A stretch of 64,000 bases of DNA from JACVRW01 sp963846505 (GTDB lineage Bacteria; Actinomycetota; Thermoleophilia; Solirubrobacterales; Thermoleophilaceae), in contig CAWJWD010000004.1 in the NCBI GenBank assembly GCA_963846505.1, positions 248,001-312,000 of the forward strand. Direction: 5' to 3'. Positions within the stretch are counted from its first letter, which is position 1; the number at the start of each line of letters is the position of its first letter. The notes beneath the pieces are model-generated. The model saw nothing but the letters and a program-made list of their open reading frames with translations. It made no database searches and had not been told where the DNA came from. A program made the position numbers and the translations under genes. Of this stretch, positions 35,215 to 43,851 are shown piece after piece.

Positions 35215-38200
35215 TCAGCATGCAGCCAGGATCTGGGCGGCCGCTTTGCGATGTGCAGCCCTCTGCTTCTTGAGCGCCTTGCGCAGATGGCGCTTGGCGG
35301 CCGGGCTGGTGGTCGAGCGGAGTCGTTTCCGCGTTCCCGTCAGCTTCCGCTGAACCATTTGCCGCTTGGCTTTCGCTTTCTTGCATGCCTGCGATTGCTT
35401 CGACGTGAGCAGCTCGGAAACGGCGGGAGCCGGCGGGGTCGGGCTCGGTGCCGTTGACGTTGGCTGGGGCGACGGACTCGCCCCCAGGTCGGAGTTCGGG
35501 GGGGTAGCAGCAATCGAGAACGATCGACTCGCGGGACTCAGATCGACGTTCCCGGCCTGGTCGATCGCGCGCACCTCGAAGGTGTGGGCTCCCAGCGTGA
35601 GCGGCCCCGTCGCGTGGGGGGAGGAGCAAGGCGTGAAGACTGCCGTGTCGAGACGACACTCAAACGTGCTTGCGGCTTCGTTCGACGTGAAGGCGAAGGT
35701 CGGCGAGACGATCGACGTCGTGCCGCTGACGCCCGAGGTGATCGTGGTCTGGGGCGGCGTCGTGTCTACGGGCAGCGGTTGCCCCTCGTAGCGCTCAAGC
35801 GCAAGATCGCCGTCGATCGAGCCGGCGACGAGGACTGCCCCGTCGGCGTCGAGCGCGGCCCGTCCCATGCGGTCCAGCGTCCAGGTCTGGTGCCAAGCGA
35901 ACCCATCGTCCGAGAACGTGGTGTCGAGCTGGCCGGTGGCGGTGACTTGGACGATGCCGGGCCTGACGACGAGGACCAGCTTGCCGTCGGGCCGCAGCAG
36001 CAGATCTCCGCCGTTGTTGTAGCTGTAGTCGAACTCGAGCGTCTGCCGTCCGTCCCCCGCGAAGCTCGCGTCCAGCGAACCCTGCTTAGTGAAGCGAACC
36101 AGCTCGGTTGGGTATGGCCCGTTGAGGCGAAAGCCGCCGGTCGCCGCGACGATCTTGCCGTCGGGCTGAGCGACGATGCCGATCACCGACTCGTGGTCGG
36201 TGAGGTCGATGGTCTGCTGTCCGTCTCCGTCGAAGGTGGTGTCGAGCGAGCCGTCGGCATTCAGGCGCGACACCTGCAGTCCCTCCATCCAAGGGTTGTC
36301 CGTGATGCCGATGGTCGCGACGGCGATCTTGGCGTCCTCGAGCACGGCGATCCGTGGCTGCTCGAAGGACTCGCCATTGCCGAGCGTTCGCATCCCGTCG
36401 CCGGCGAAGCTGGTGTCGAGCGTCCCATCGGGGTTGAGGCGGACGATTCCGAGCCCCGTCGGCTCGTCGTCGTGGTCCTCCGCGATGCCGACGATGACGA
36501 TCTTTCCGTCGGGAAGAATCACGACGTCGGATGCGGTGGCGAACGAGCCGAAGTTCGGAAAGGTCTGCTTGCCGTCGTTGGAGAACGACAGATCGAGCTC
36601 GCCGGCGTTGGTGTATCGGGCCACCAGCCACGGGTCCTCGTTGCCGAGTTCGCGTCCCCCGACGGCGACGATCTTGCCGTCAGCTTGGAGGGCGCCGGCG
36701 ATGCCGAAGCCATAGGCGTCGAAGGAGGTGGTCTGCACCCCATCACCGGCGAAGCTGGGATCGAGCGAGCCATCGGGCTCGTAGCGAACGAGCGCCACCG
36801 AACCCGGCCCGTAGTCGCCGCCGTTCGAGCCGATGACGACGATCTTGCCGTCCGGCTGCACGAGGACGTCGTTGGCGTCCTCGTAGCCGGGGAAGTCAGC
36901 CGTCGTCTTGCCGTCGCCGGAGAACTCTCCGTCGAGAGCACCATCCGAGGCATAGCGCGCGACGCCGAGATCCGACGGGTGTGCCTCACCCGCCGTGACG
37001 ATGCGACCCGCGGGATCGACCAAGAGGGCATTGGCGGCGTCCCGGCCGCCGAAGTCCGTCGTCTGCATGCCGTCACCGGAGAAACTGACGTCGAGTTCTC
37101 CCCCCGCCGTTAGGCGCACGATCGCGAAGTCGCTTGGATCGAGGAAGGACCAGGTGTCCGTCTTGCCGGCCACCACGATCCGGCCGTCCTGTTGGATGGC
37201 GACGTCGCGCGATTGGGCTCCGGCTTCGGTGCCGAGGTCCACGACCTGCAGCCCGTCGTCGTCGAAGGACGGGTCGAGCTCGCCGCTCTCGTTGTAGCGC
37301 ACGACGCCGATTCCCCACGTTCCCTCCCACGGGATCGTGTCGCCCGTCGCCACGATCTTCCCATCGTCCTGGAGCGCGATGTCGCTGATGCCTTGATAGC
37401 CGATCACGAAGTTCGTGGTCTGCAAGCCGTCGCCCGAGAAGGAAGCGTCTAACTCGCCGTCCTCGTCATAGCGCACCAGCGCGTAGTCCGATCCAGAGCT
37501 CTCCTCGGTGCCGGTCTCGACGCTGCCGCCAACGACAATCTTCCCGTCGGGCTGAATTGCGACGTCGTTAGCGTATGCACCTGACCCTGCGAAGTCGTGA
37601 GCCAACGTGCCATCGCCGGAGAAGCCCTCGTCGGGGGTGCCGTCGGTGTTGAGCCGCGCCAGCGCGAAGCCGGTGTGATCGCCAATGTCGGCGCTGCCCG
37701 CGATCACGATCCTCCCGTCTGGCTGCAACGCGAGAGTCGCCCCGTTCCTGACTTGGGGCACGGTGACCTCGCCATCCCCCGAGAACGAGTTGTCGCGCGA
37801 ACCGTCGGAGTTGTACCGCACGACCATCGCGGCGGTGCCCTGCGGCGCACTGCCCTGTCGCACCGCGACGATCTTGCCGTCGGCCTGAACCTCGACGTCG
37901 GCCGCACCGCGCCACGCGTCGGCTTCGACCACGCCGTCGCTTCCCGCGAACGACGGATCGGCGGTTCCATCCGCGTTGAGACGCGTGATCACCATTCCCT
38001 CGTCGTTCTGTCCGGCGACCACGAGCTTGCCATCGGCTTGACGCGCGACGGCGTTGGCGGCGTCTTGGCCCCCGAAGCCGAAGTCGAGCGTCTGCACACC
38101 ATCCCCAGAGAAGGTGGCGTCGAGGTCACCCGGCGCCGCCGGCGCCCACGCGGCCGGAAGCACGAGGACCGAGACGAGGGCCAGGGGGACGACGCGACGG

Positions 38201-38229
38201 AAAGTTCGTAGAAGAAGTGTGGTTGCCAA
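35215..38229 (-). CDS. Secreted delta-60 repeat beta-propeller protein
   Basis: The product is about 1,004 residues. The signal peptide (LALVSVLVLPAAWAPAAPGD) is followed by about 14 delta-60 repeats, each of the form LDxSFxGDG ... ADGKIVVAG ... ALVRYNxDGxLD. These make one or two beta propellers (residues about 40-810). After a DTTPPQTTI linker an Ig-like domain (SIVSPTFAFTSNEAASTFEC) and a Pro/Ser spacer lead to a very basic coiled tail (KKAKAKRQMVQRKLTGTRKR). It is probably a cell-surface or matrix protein. The start is uncertain: TTG 38229 is the only start codon near the signal peptide. The function is unknown for the family. Confidence 0.82.
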   Translation of the reverse strand: MATTLLLRTFRRVVPLALVSVLVLPAAWAPAAPGDLDATFSGDGVQTLDFGFGGQDAANAVARQADGKLVVAGQNDEGMVITRLNADGTADPSFAGSDGVVEADAWRGAADVEVQADGKIVAVRQGSAPQGTAAMVVRYNSDGSRDNSFSGDGEVTVPQVRNGATLALQPDGRIVIAGSADIGDHTGFALARLNTDGTPDEGFSGDGTLAHDFAGSGAYANDVAIQPDGKIVVGGSVETGTEESSGSDYALVRYDEDGELDASFSGDGLQTTNFVIGYQGISDIALQDDGKIVATGDTIPWEGTWGIGVVRYNESGELDPSFDDDGLQVVDLGTEAGAQSRDVAIQQDGRIVVAGKTDTWSFLDPSDFAIVRLTAGGELDVSFSGDGMQTTDFGGRDAANALLVDPAGRIVTAGEAHPSDLGVARYASDGALDGEFSGDGKTTADFPGYEDANDVLVQPDGKIVVIGSNGGDYGPGSVALVRYEPDGSLDPSFAGDGVQTTSFDAYGFGIAGALQADGKIVAVGGRELGNEDPWLVARYTNAGELDLSFSNDGKQTFPNFGSFATASDVVILPDGKIVIVGIAEDHDDEPTGLGIVRLNPDGTLDTSFAGDGMRTLGNGESFEQPRIAVLEDAKIAVATIGITDNPWMEGLQVSRLNADGSLDTTFDGDGQQTIDLTDHESVIGIVAQPDGKIVAATGGFRLNGPYPTELVRFTKQGSLDASFAGDGRQTLEFDYSYNNGGDLLLRPDGKLVLVVRPGIVQVTATGQLDTTFSDDGFAWHQTWTLDRMGRAALDADGAVLVAGSIDGDLALERYEGQPLPVDTTPPQTTITSGVSGTTSIVSPTFAFTSNEAASTFECRLDTAVFTPCSSPHATGPLTLGAHTFEVRAIDQAGNVDLSPASRSFSIAATPPNSDLGASPSPQPTSTAPSPTPPAPAVSELLTSKQSQACKKAKAKRQMVQRKLTGTRKRLRSTTSPAAKRHLRKALKKQRAAHRKAAAQILAAC

Positions 38230-38411
38230 AGTGCCGCTGTGTATAACACGGCGATTAACTAATTCACGATGCGATAGGTCAAGGCGGTACGAATGTCCAC
38301 CTGATTCGCCGCTCTTCGGGGCCCGGCCTTCGCTGGGTTTCGTCTGCTCGAGCCGTCGCCTTGCCAACCTCACACGCCGGCAGGCGAATGTCCGCTGGCG
38401 GGGCGCCGGCA

Positions 38412-41075
38412 CTAGCGTGACAGCGTGACCGCCTGGCTGCTGTTGCGATAGCCGACGGCCGTGCAGTTGCTCCCGGCGCAAGACACACCGAGCAATCCTC
38501 CGCTGCCGATGCCACCGTCCGGCGCGGGTAGGGAGTCGTCCACCCACGAGGCCCCGTTCCACGAACGTGCGAAGTAGTGGGTGATGCCTCCCCCCGTTCG
38601 GCTGCCGACGGCATAGCAGGCGGTCGAGGATGTGCACGACACGGCGCGGAGGTGAGCCCTGTCGGCACCAGCCGGCTGGTCGAGCTGTTGGGTCGAGAAG
38701 CTCGTGCCGTTCCAACGCGCGGTGAAGATCCGGTCACTGCTGACACCGGTGACGTTGAGCGGGCCAACCGCCATGCAGAAATTGGAGGCGGTGCAGGAGA
38801 TATCCGCCAGATAGGCCCCGGCGTGCCCGGCCGGGAACGACAGGCTTTGGCCCGTCCATCCGCTGCCGTTCCATCGGGACACGAACGGGATGTAGCCGCC
38901 GGTCGGGCCGAAGATCGCACGGTGCCCCACGGCCAAGCAGTCGTTGGCGGCGAGACAGAAGACGCCGATCAGCGTGTTCGCGTCGCTGCTGGGTGCCATC
39001 GGGGGATTGATCGGTGACCACGCCGTTCCGTCCCAGCGAGCTGCGTACGGCGTGCCGCCGCCCACGACGCCGCCGACGTTGTAGTGACCAACGGCGACGC
39101 ACGCGGTTGCCGACACGCAGGAGACGGCGCGAATCTGGGCGTCGAACGCGTCCGGAGGAAAGGGAAGGTCATGCAACGCCCACGTCGAGCCGTTCCAGTG
39201 AATCGCGTAGCTCGACGTGGTGCTGCCGACCAATGCGTGGCCAACCGCCACGCAGACAACGGCGGATGTGCATGTGATCGAGCGCAGATTCGGCGTCACC
39301 GACCCCGCCGGGGCGGGAACGGTGATCGGCGTCCACGTGTTGCCGTCGCGACGCAGAATCGTCGTACCGGGCTGCCCGACGGCAAAGCAGTCTGTCGGCG
39401 CGAAGCACGCGACGTCCTGGAGCAAGGTCATTCCCGGCGCGTCCGCACCAGACCAGGCTCCGCCGGTCCCCCCGCCCGAACCACCACCTCCGCCTCCGCT
39501 TTCGGGCGAGCCGCCCGGACCCCCGGCGGGCACGCACTGGTGGAACCAGGTGCGCTCGAAGAAGGTGCCCTGGGCCAGGGTGAAGGACCACTTGGCGACG
39601 AAGACGTCGGCGGTAGCGGCCAGTCCGACCCGCAGTGCCGACGTGCCCGTGACGCACGTGCTGACTCCCGCCGAACCGGTCGTGCTCCTTGCCTCCACTG
39701 ACGCCTGCGGCCCGATCTCGCCGCCGACTCCGACGCGGCCGCCAAGGGTCATCTGAGCCGAGAGACCAAGCCCGGCGATGAGCTTTCCCGAACCGCTGAT
39801 CGTCGGAGTGCCCTCGACCTTGAAGACACGAGCGTCGGCATTGCTGCCTCGCTTGGAGCGGACGAAGCCGAGGTTGACCCTGGTGTCGAGGTGATACTGC
39901 GCAGAGACCGAGGCCGTCGCGTCGGCCTTGAGGTATGGGCCAATCACGAGCACTAGCGGGGTCGTTCCCATCGGAATGTGCGCCGCCGGAAAGTCAACCT
40001 TGCAGCTGCCTCCGGTGGCGAATTTCGCGCTGACGTCGATGGTCGGACGAGCGACCAGGTTGAACGCGATTGCGGGGTTGGCGATGTTGAGGTCGGCCGA
40101 ACCGTCGACGTGTGCCGATGAGAAATCGACGTCGATCTTGATCGGGTCCGGATGCTTGGTGTCGAGCGCGTTGCGCGTACACGAGAACTTGCCAGCCCGC
40201 CCCTTCAGCAGGCCGAGGAACCCGCTCGCCCGCGCGGCCGGGAGGGAGCTGATCCCAGCGCCGCCGGTCCGCTCGAGCTCAGCGATCGTGCCCGCGAACT
40301 CGACTTTGAAGACCGAGTAAGCCTTGTCGATCGTCGTAGGAACGGTCGTTACCGCAACACGGCCGCCTGAGAGCGACTTGCGCGCGACCACTCGGCCCAA
40401 GAGGCCGTCATCGCGACTGGACGCGGCAATGACGAGGACACCGCCGATGCGCGGCACCTCGGCACCGTCCCGAAGGATCACGGTCTGGCGACCCGCCGGG
40501 TCCCCAGACGCAGGGCCAGCGGCACCCGCCGGCAACTCGACTGTCGCTCGCCGCGGCCGCACCCGCTGCTCGACCGTCTTACGGCGGCCGTTGAGCAGCT
40601 CTCCGAGCGCAACGTCGCTTCGTACCCGCCGTCCGCTCACCCTGAACTCGTCGACTCCCTTTCCGCCGATCAGCCGATCGCTGCCTGCGCCAGTGAGTCG
40701 GTCGTTGCCCCGACCACCGGTCAGCACGTCCTTGCCAGGGCCGCCACAGATTCGATCACCGCCACCGCCACCATCGACCCGAGCGCCCTGACGGTTCATC
40801 ACCACGATCACGTCCGCCTTGGGCGTGCCTTTCGCTGACCGGCCTGCAACCACGATCGACGCCTGACGCCCAGCGCACCGCAGCGACCTCGACTTCCCAC
40901 GCGCCGAGTCCCAGGCCTCGACGCTTGGGACTGCCGACGACGTCGACGCGCCGGACGCGGTACCGCGATCCGTCAGACCGGCATGGGAGATCGCCGGGAA
41001 CAACAGGCCAAGCCCGACCATCGTCGCTGTCAAACGCGCTGGGAGCGGCATCGGCTGAACCACTCGTCCCCTCAT
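38412..41075 (-). CDS. Large secreted protein: RTX patch plus Cys-rich propeller repeats
   Basis: The product is 887 residues. Start ATG 41075 has AGGAGG upstream; a signal peptide ends near AISHA. A short RTX-like patch (CGGPGKDVLTGGRGNDRLTG, residues ~110-145) precedes an uncharacterised beta-rich middle and a Gly-rich spacer (GGGGGGSGGGTGG). The last 330 residues hold six or more repeats of the form VSCxSxTxCxAVGxxxxG...WNGSxW, each with a Cys pair, resembling a disulfide-stapled beta propeller. It lies 182 bp upstream of the delta-60 gene on the same strand, and both look like envelope or matrix proteins. Confidence 0.8.
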   Translation of the reverse strand: MRGRVVQPMPLPARLTATMVGLGLLFPAISHAGLTDRGTASGASTSSAVPSVEAWDSARGKSRSLRCAGRQASIVVAGRSAKGTPKADVIVVMNRQGARVDGGGGGDRICGGPGKDVLTGGRGNDRLTGAGSDRLIGGKGVDEFRVSGRRVRSDVALGELLNGRRKTVEQRVRPRRATVELPAGAAGPASGDPAGRQTVILRDGAEVPRIGGVLVIAASSRDDGLLGRVVARKSLSGGRVAVTTVPTTIDKAYSVFKVEFAGTIAELERTGGAGISSLPAARASGFLGLLKGRAGKFSCTRNALDTKHPDPIKIDVDFSSAHVDGSADLNIANPAIAFNLVARPTIDVSAKFATGGSCKVDFPAAHIPMGTTPLVLVIGPYLKADATASVSAQYHLDTRVNLGFVRSKRGSNADARVFKVEGTPTISGSGKLIAGLGLSAQMTLGGRVGVGGEIGPQASVEARSTTGSAGVSTCVTGTSALRVGLAATADVFVAKWSFTLAQGTFFERTWFHQCVPAGGPGGSPESGGGGGGSGGGTGGAWSGADAPGMTLLQDVACFAPTDCFAVGQPGTTILRRDGNTWTPITVPAPAGSVTPNLRSITCTSAVVCVAVGHALVGSTTSSYAIHWNGSTWALHDLPFPPDAFDAQIRAVSCVSATACVAVGHYNVGGVVGGGTPYAARWDGTAWSPINPPMAPSSDANTLIGVFCLAANDCLAVGHRAIFGPTGGYIPFVSRWNGSGWTGQSLSFPAGHAGAYLADISCTASNFCMAVGPLNVTGVSSDRIFTARWNGTSFSTQQLDQPAGADRAHLRAVSCTSSTACYAVGSRTGGGITHYFARSWNGASWVDDSLPAPDGGIGSGGLLGVSCAGSNCTAVGYRNSSQAVTLSR

Positions 41076-41318
41076 CCGAGCCTCCTGGTCTCTGGTCACG
41101 ACGTCCGCCCCTGCAAGGCCGGATCCGGTTCAGCACCCTATACATAGCGGCCTTAAACCGCAACAACAACCACTAAGTAACGGCTCAGACACCAGAGACG
41201 CCCAGTCGAGGGCGAGCCGGCATGCTGCTCAGGGACGTAGCGAACAAACGCGAGCGTGAGCACGTCGTCTCGCTGTAGGACCGTGTGGTCGATTCCTCGC
41301 TCGAGGTAGTGAGCGGGG

Positions 41319-41510
41319 CATGGGCCGTACTAGCTCAGCTTCGCTCTAGGAAGCCGAAGCCGCCGCCTGTGCACCGGTTACAGGGCGAGAGGGACAACGT
41401 TGCTCGTGTACGCCGCCTTGATCCGGTCGAGCGCGCCGACGTTCGTGTGGGCATACGTGGCGATCATCTCATCCACAGTCGACTCCGACCACCCGGCTTG
41501 CGCGGCGATG
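41319..41510. repeat. Integrase 3' end and flanking hairpin, intact copy (copy 3)
   Basis: This is the reference copy of the repeat seen in decayed form at 217 and 33961. It consists of the last codons of the integrase and 60 bp of 3' flank with GGGCCGTACTAGCTCAGC and the hairpin AGCTTCGCT-ctagga-AGCCGAAGC (41337-41361). The hairpin is kept in all three copies although its bases differ. It may be the integrase terminator or part of the attachment site; the core crossover is not identifiable from the sequence alone. Confidence 0.55.
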
Positions 41511-42508
41511 TCGCCCTTAGAGACCCCGAGCTGCGTGTACATGTACCAGACGCCGTAGTGCTTCGTTGCGTGGTAGTAGTCGAAGTCCAGGCCCGCGCGT
41601 GCGCAGACCAGAGCCCAGTAGGCCGTGAGCGTCGACTGGGTCATCCGCCCGCCGGACTTGTTGCGAAAGACCAGCCCGTCCCGCTCGGGCAGGCGTAGGA
41701 GGGCTTCACGCGCAGGGGGCGTCAGAGCGATCACGCGCGCCACGTTCGACTTCGGCAGGTCGAGCTCCCCGCGATACAGACGCTCATCGACACGTACCTC
41801 GTCCCTGGCCAGGTTCACACGCGGCCAGTCCAGCGGGAACTGTTCACCGGGTCGCGTGAGCGTGTGCGCGCCAAACTCGAACTGGACGCGCATGCGGTCC
41901 GCGTAGTCGCCGAGCGCATCGCACGCCTCAAGGAGCGTGACCACTTGCTCAGGCGTCGGCGGGGGCTTCTTCGAGCGCCCCTCAACGCGTCGGCCCAGGC
42001 CGTTAAAACAATGGATCGCGATCACTCGTTCGGCTACGGCCCTGTTAGCGAGCGTGGTCGTCGACTGGATGCTCCCGGCGGGGATCGTCGGCGCCCAGCG
42101 CACGGCGTGGTAGACCGCCTCGTCGGTCTCGAGCCAGGACATCGGCCGGTCGCCGTACGCGTCCTTGAAGTGCTTGAGCTGAGTACGTGCCGTATCAACC
42201 GAGGAGCGCTTGTAACGGCGGCCGTCCTTCCGACGCAGGGCTCCGGACTCCATGCGCGCCAGCATCTCGTCCGCGTAAGCACTACAGGTGATGCGGTCGG
42301 CAAGTCGAAGTGCTTGGACTTTGACCTGCGCCTCCAACTCGCGCTTCCTCGCCTCCTGCGCTGCGACGCGCTCGGACTTCGTACAGAAGTAGCCCAAGTA
42401 GTCCCACCGCTCTTTGCCGTCGTCGTCGACGCCGAGCCACACGCGGCCGAGATACTTCCCCGGCTTGCTACAGCCAGGGGCCGCGCAGATACGCTTCCGT
42501 GTTGCCAT
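41378..42508 (-). CDS. Tyrosine recombinase (site-specific integrase)
   Basis: The 376-residue protein has an N-terminal Cys-containing arm (ICAAPGCSKPGKYLG ... YFCTK), a SAM-like core-binding domain (residues ~75-190) and the catalytic domain: Arg219 in HTLTRPGEQFPLDW, and Tyr352 in MIATYAHTNVGAL. The second-Arg box, normally HxLRH, reads HATKH (313-317), so Arg II is replaced by Lys316. That is unusual and may weaken activity. Start ATG 42508 has AGGAGGT upstream. It is encoded 8 bp after the excisionase-like gene and is the end marker of the mobile element. Confidence 0.88.
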   Translation of the reverse strand: MATRKRICAAPGCSKPGKYLGRVWLGVDDDGKERWDYLGYFCTKSERVAAQEARKRELEAQVKVQALRLADRITCSAYADEMLARMESGALRRKDGRRYKRSSVDTARTQLKHFKDAYGDRPMSWLETDEAVYHAVRWAPTIPAGSIQSTTTLANRAVAERVIAIHCFNGLGRRVEGRSKKPPPTPEQVVTLLEACDALGDYADRMRVQFEFGAHTLTRPGEQFPLDWPRVNLARDEVRVDERLYRGELDLPKSNVARVIALTPPAREALLRLPERDGLVFRNKSGGRMTQSTLTAYWALVCARAGLDFDYYHATKHYGVWYMYTQLGVSKGDIAAQAGWSESTVDEMIATYAHTNVGALDRIKAAYTSNVVPLAL

Positions 42509-42516
42509 GGGAGTCA

Positions 42517-43050
42517 CTACCTCCTGTGGTCAGGCGCGGGGCCGCCCCAAGCGGTGCCCGCGCCATTTGTGTTGTTAGGGACAAGGATACCGCCGGGGCG
42601 GATGTAGCCGTGGTCCAGCAGCCAGGGGTCGGTTGCCGAGACGCGGAACTTGATGCGACCGAAGACCACCGCGTGCGGCATCTCCTCGGCCAACGCCGTC
42701 TCGATCGACCTCTTCCCGCAGGAATAGTGCTCGGCCAGCTGGTCCTTGTCCAGCCAGCGCTCCGAGGATGGCGTCGCCGCATCGCCCCGATCGCGCAAGT
42801 ACCCGTGCTCGCGCAGCCAGGGATCGGTCTCGGAAACGCGGAACTTGATGCGACCGAAGACCACCGCGTGCGGCATGTCGTCGGCCAACGCCGTCTCGAT
42901 CGACCGCTTCCCGCACGAATAGTGCTCGGCCAGCTGGTCCTTGTCGAGCCAGGCTTCCCGGCGGGACGGGGTCGGTGTGCTGGCAGGGGTCGGTCCGGCC
43001 GCGGGCGGCTTAGGACTCTGCTGCGGAATTTCCTGGGTGCATCCTGCCAT
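42517..43050 (-). CDS. Excisionase-like DNA-binding protein with two near-identical domains
   Basis: The 177-residue protein has a Pro-rich N-terminal tail and then two copies of a 51-residue module (about residues 34-84 and 98-148), each WLDKDQLAEHYSCGKRSIET ... MPHAVVFGRIKFRVS-TDPWL. The modules are about 90% identical. They resemble the winged-helix MerR-like HTH_17 fold of recombination directionality factors. Encoded just upstream of the integrase in the same operon, which fits control of excision. A tandem duplication of this module is unusual. Start ATG 43050 has GAGAGAGG upstream. Confidence 0.72.
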   Translation of the reverse strand: MAGCTQEIPQQSPKPPAAGPTPASTPTPSRREAWLDKDQLAEHYSCGKRSIETALADDMPHAVVFGRIKFRVSETDPWLREHGYLRDRGDAATPSSERWLDKDQLAEHYSCGKRSIETALAEEMPHAVVFGRIKFRVSATDPWLLDHGYIRPGGILVPNNTNGAGTAWGGPAPDHRR

Positions 43051-43153
43051 CGAACCTCTCTCTCAGCGGTGCTGGGAACATCGCTAGAGACGTCGGGATT
43101 GGCGGGGCTTGCACCCCCCCACCCCGGGCTAAAGATGCGTTGAAGCTGGACGC

Positions 43154-43522
43154 CTAGACGAGGATGGAACGCAAGGCGGGCGGACGATCCCACCAAGTGA
43201 CTAGGTCGCCGTGCTTCTCGACGACCTGCGCCACCGGGACACCGAAGCGGGCGGCAAGCTCGTCATCGGTCTCAAGGCAGCGGCCGTCAAAATCAGTGTC
43301 GGGCATGAGATGCGTCCGCGCGAACAGTTCTGCCCGAGAATCGGCGTAGTCCTCTTGCAGCTCGCCTCGGAGGGAAGCGAGTGCGTAGCGAAGCATCACC
43401 GTAACGAACCGGCGAGCTGGGTCGGTCGGGTCCAGTTCGGCGAAGCGACCGACGACCACGCCACCGTCGACCGTCGCAATTGCGACGAGCTCGTCGTTCA
43501 GGCGGACGGGCTGCTCGACCAC
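43154..43522 (-). CDS. Hypothetical protein of the mobile element
   Basis: The 122-residue acidic protein (LNDELVAIATVDGGVVVGRF, RRFVTVMLRYALASLRGELQ, YADSRAELFARTHLMPDTDF, ELAARFGVPVAQVVEKHGDL) ends in an HTH-like AARFGVPVAQVV element. This resembles the small DUF2580/ImmA-free accessory proteins of actinobacterial elements, but I cannot name a family. The start is uncertain: GTG 43522 is preferred; the frame stays open to 43735 with a Cys-rich segment. It may be a DNA-binding accessory protein. Confidence 0.45.
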   Translation of the reverse strand: MVEQPVRLNDELVAIATVDGGVVVGRFAELDPTDPARRFVTVMLRYALASLRGELQEDYADSRAELFARTHLMPDTDFDGRCLETDDELAARFGVPVAQVVEKHGDLVTWWDRPPALRSILV

Positions 43523-43698
43523 GGTTGCAAGGGTACGGAAGCGCCCGGCCAAACACGAGTGGCAACGCCGGCTGGCGTCACAAGATCGGACCGCGGGCTC
43601 CGCTAGCGACGCCAACCCCATAGGAGCACACGACGTTCGTCTTGCGTCGCGCCCGTCCGTAGGTGGTTTCGACCACATTGATCCCTCCGGCCCTTGGG

Positions 43699-43782
43699 CG
43701 AGCCCACCCGGTGCGGGCTCGACGGTGCGGACCATGCTGCACGCCGCAGGCGTGCGACGCTGGGTCCGCGCGTCGAGCCCGC
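43699..43782. other. Dense nested inverted repeats, candidate oriT or attenuator
   Basis: In the non-coding gap of the element, GCGGGCTCGACG (43713-43724) pairs perfectly with CGTCGAGCCCGC (43771-43782) and continues with GCGGACC/GGTCCGC. Inside is GCACGCC-gca-GGCGTGC (43739-43755). A competing hairpin CGAGCCC/GGGCTCG (43699-43721) shares an arm. Such mutually exclusive stems next to a coupling-protein gene recall transfer origins. A transcription terminator for the leftward T4CP operon is the alternative. Confidence 0.4.
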
Positions 43783-43851
43783 GAGCGGCGGGGGATCAGC
43801 GCTCGCCTGATCGGGCATCCGGGACGATGTGTTCGCGGCGTCGACCGCGCG

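Noticed and set aside
41319..41361. tRNA-like start (GGGCCGTACTAGCTCAGC) in the integrase-end repeat
   Set aside because: The TAGCTCAGC resembles a D-arm, but no anticodon arm, T-arm or matching acceptor strand follows in any of the three copies.
43796..43816. CCTGATCGGGCAT shared between 33974 and 43809 as a possible att core
   Set aside because: A single 13-bp match with no matching flank. It could be chance in GC-rich DNA and is not supported by the third copy.
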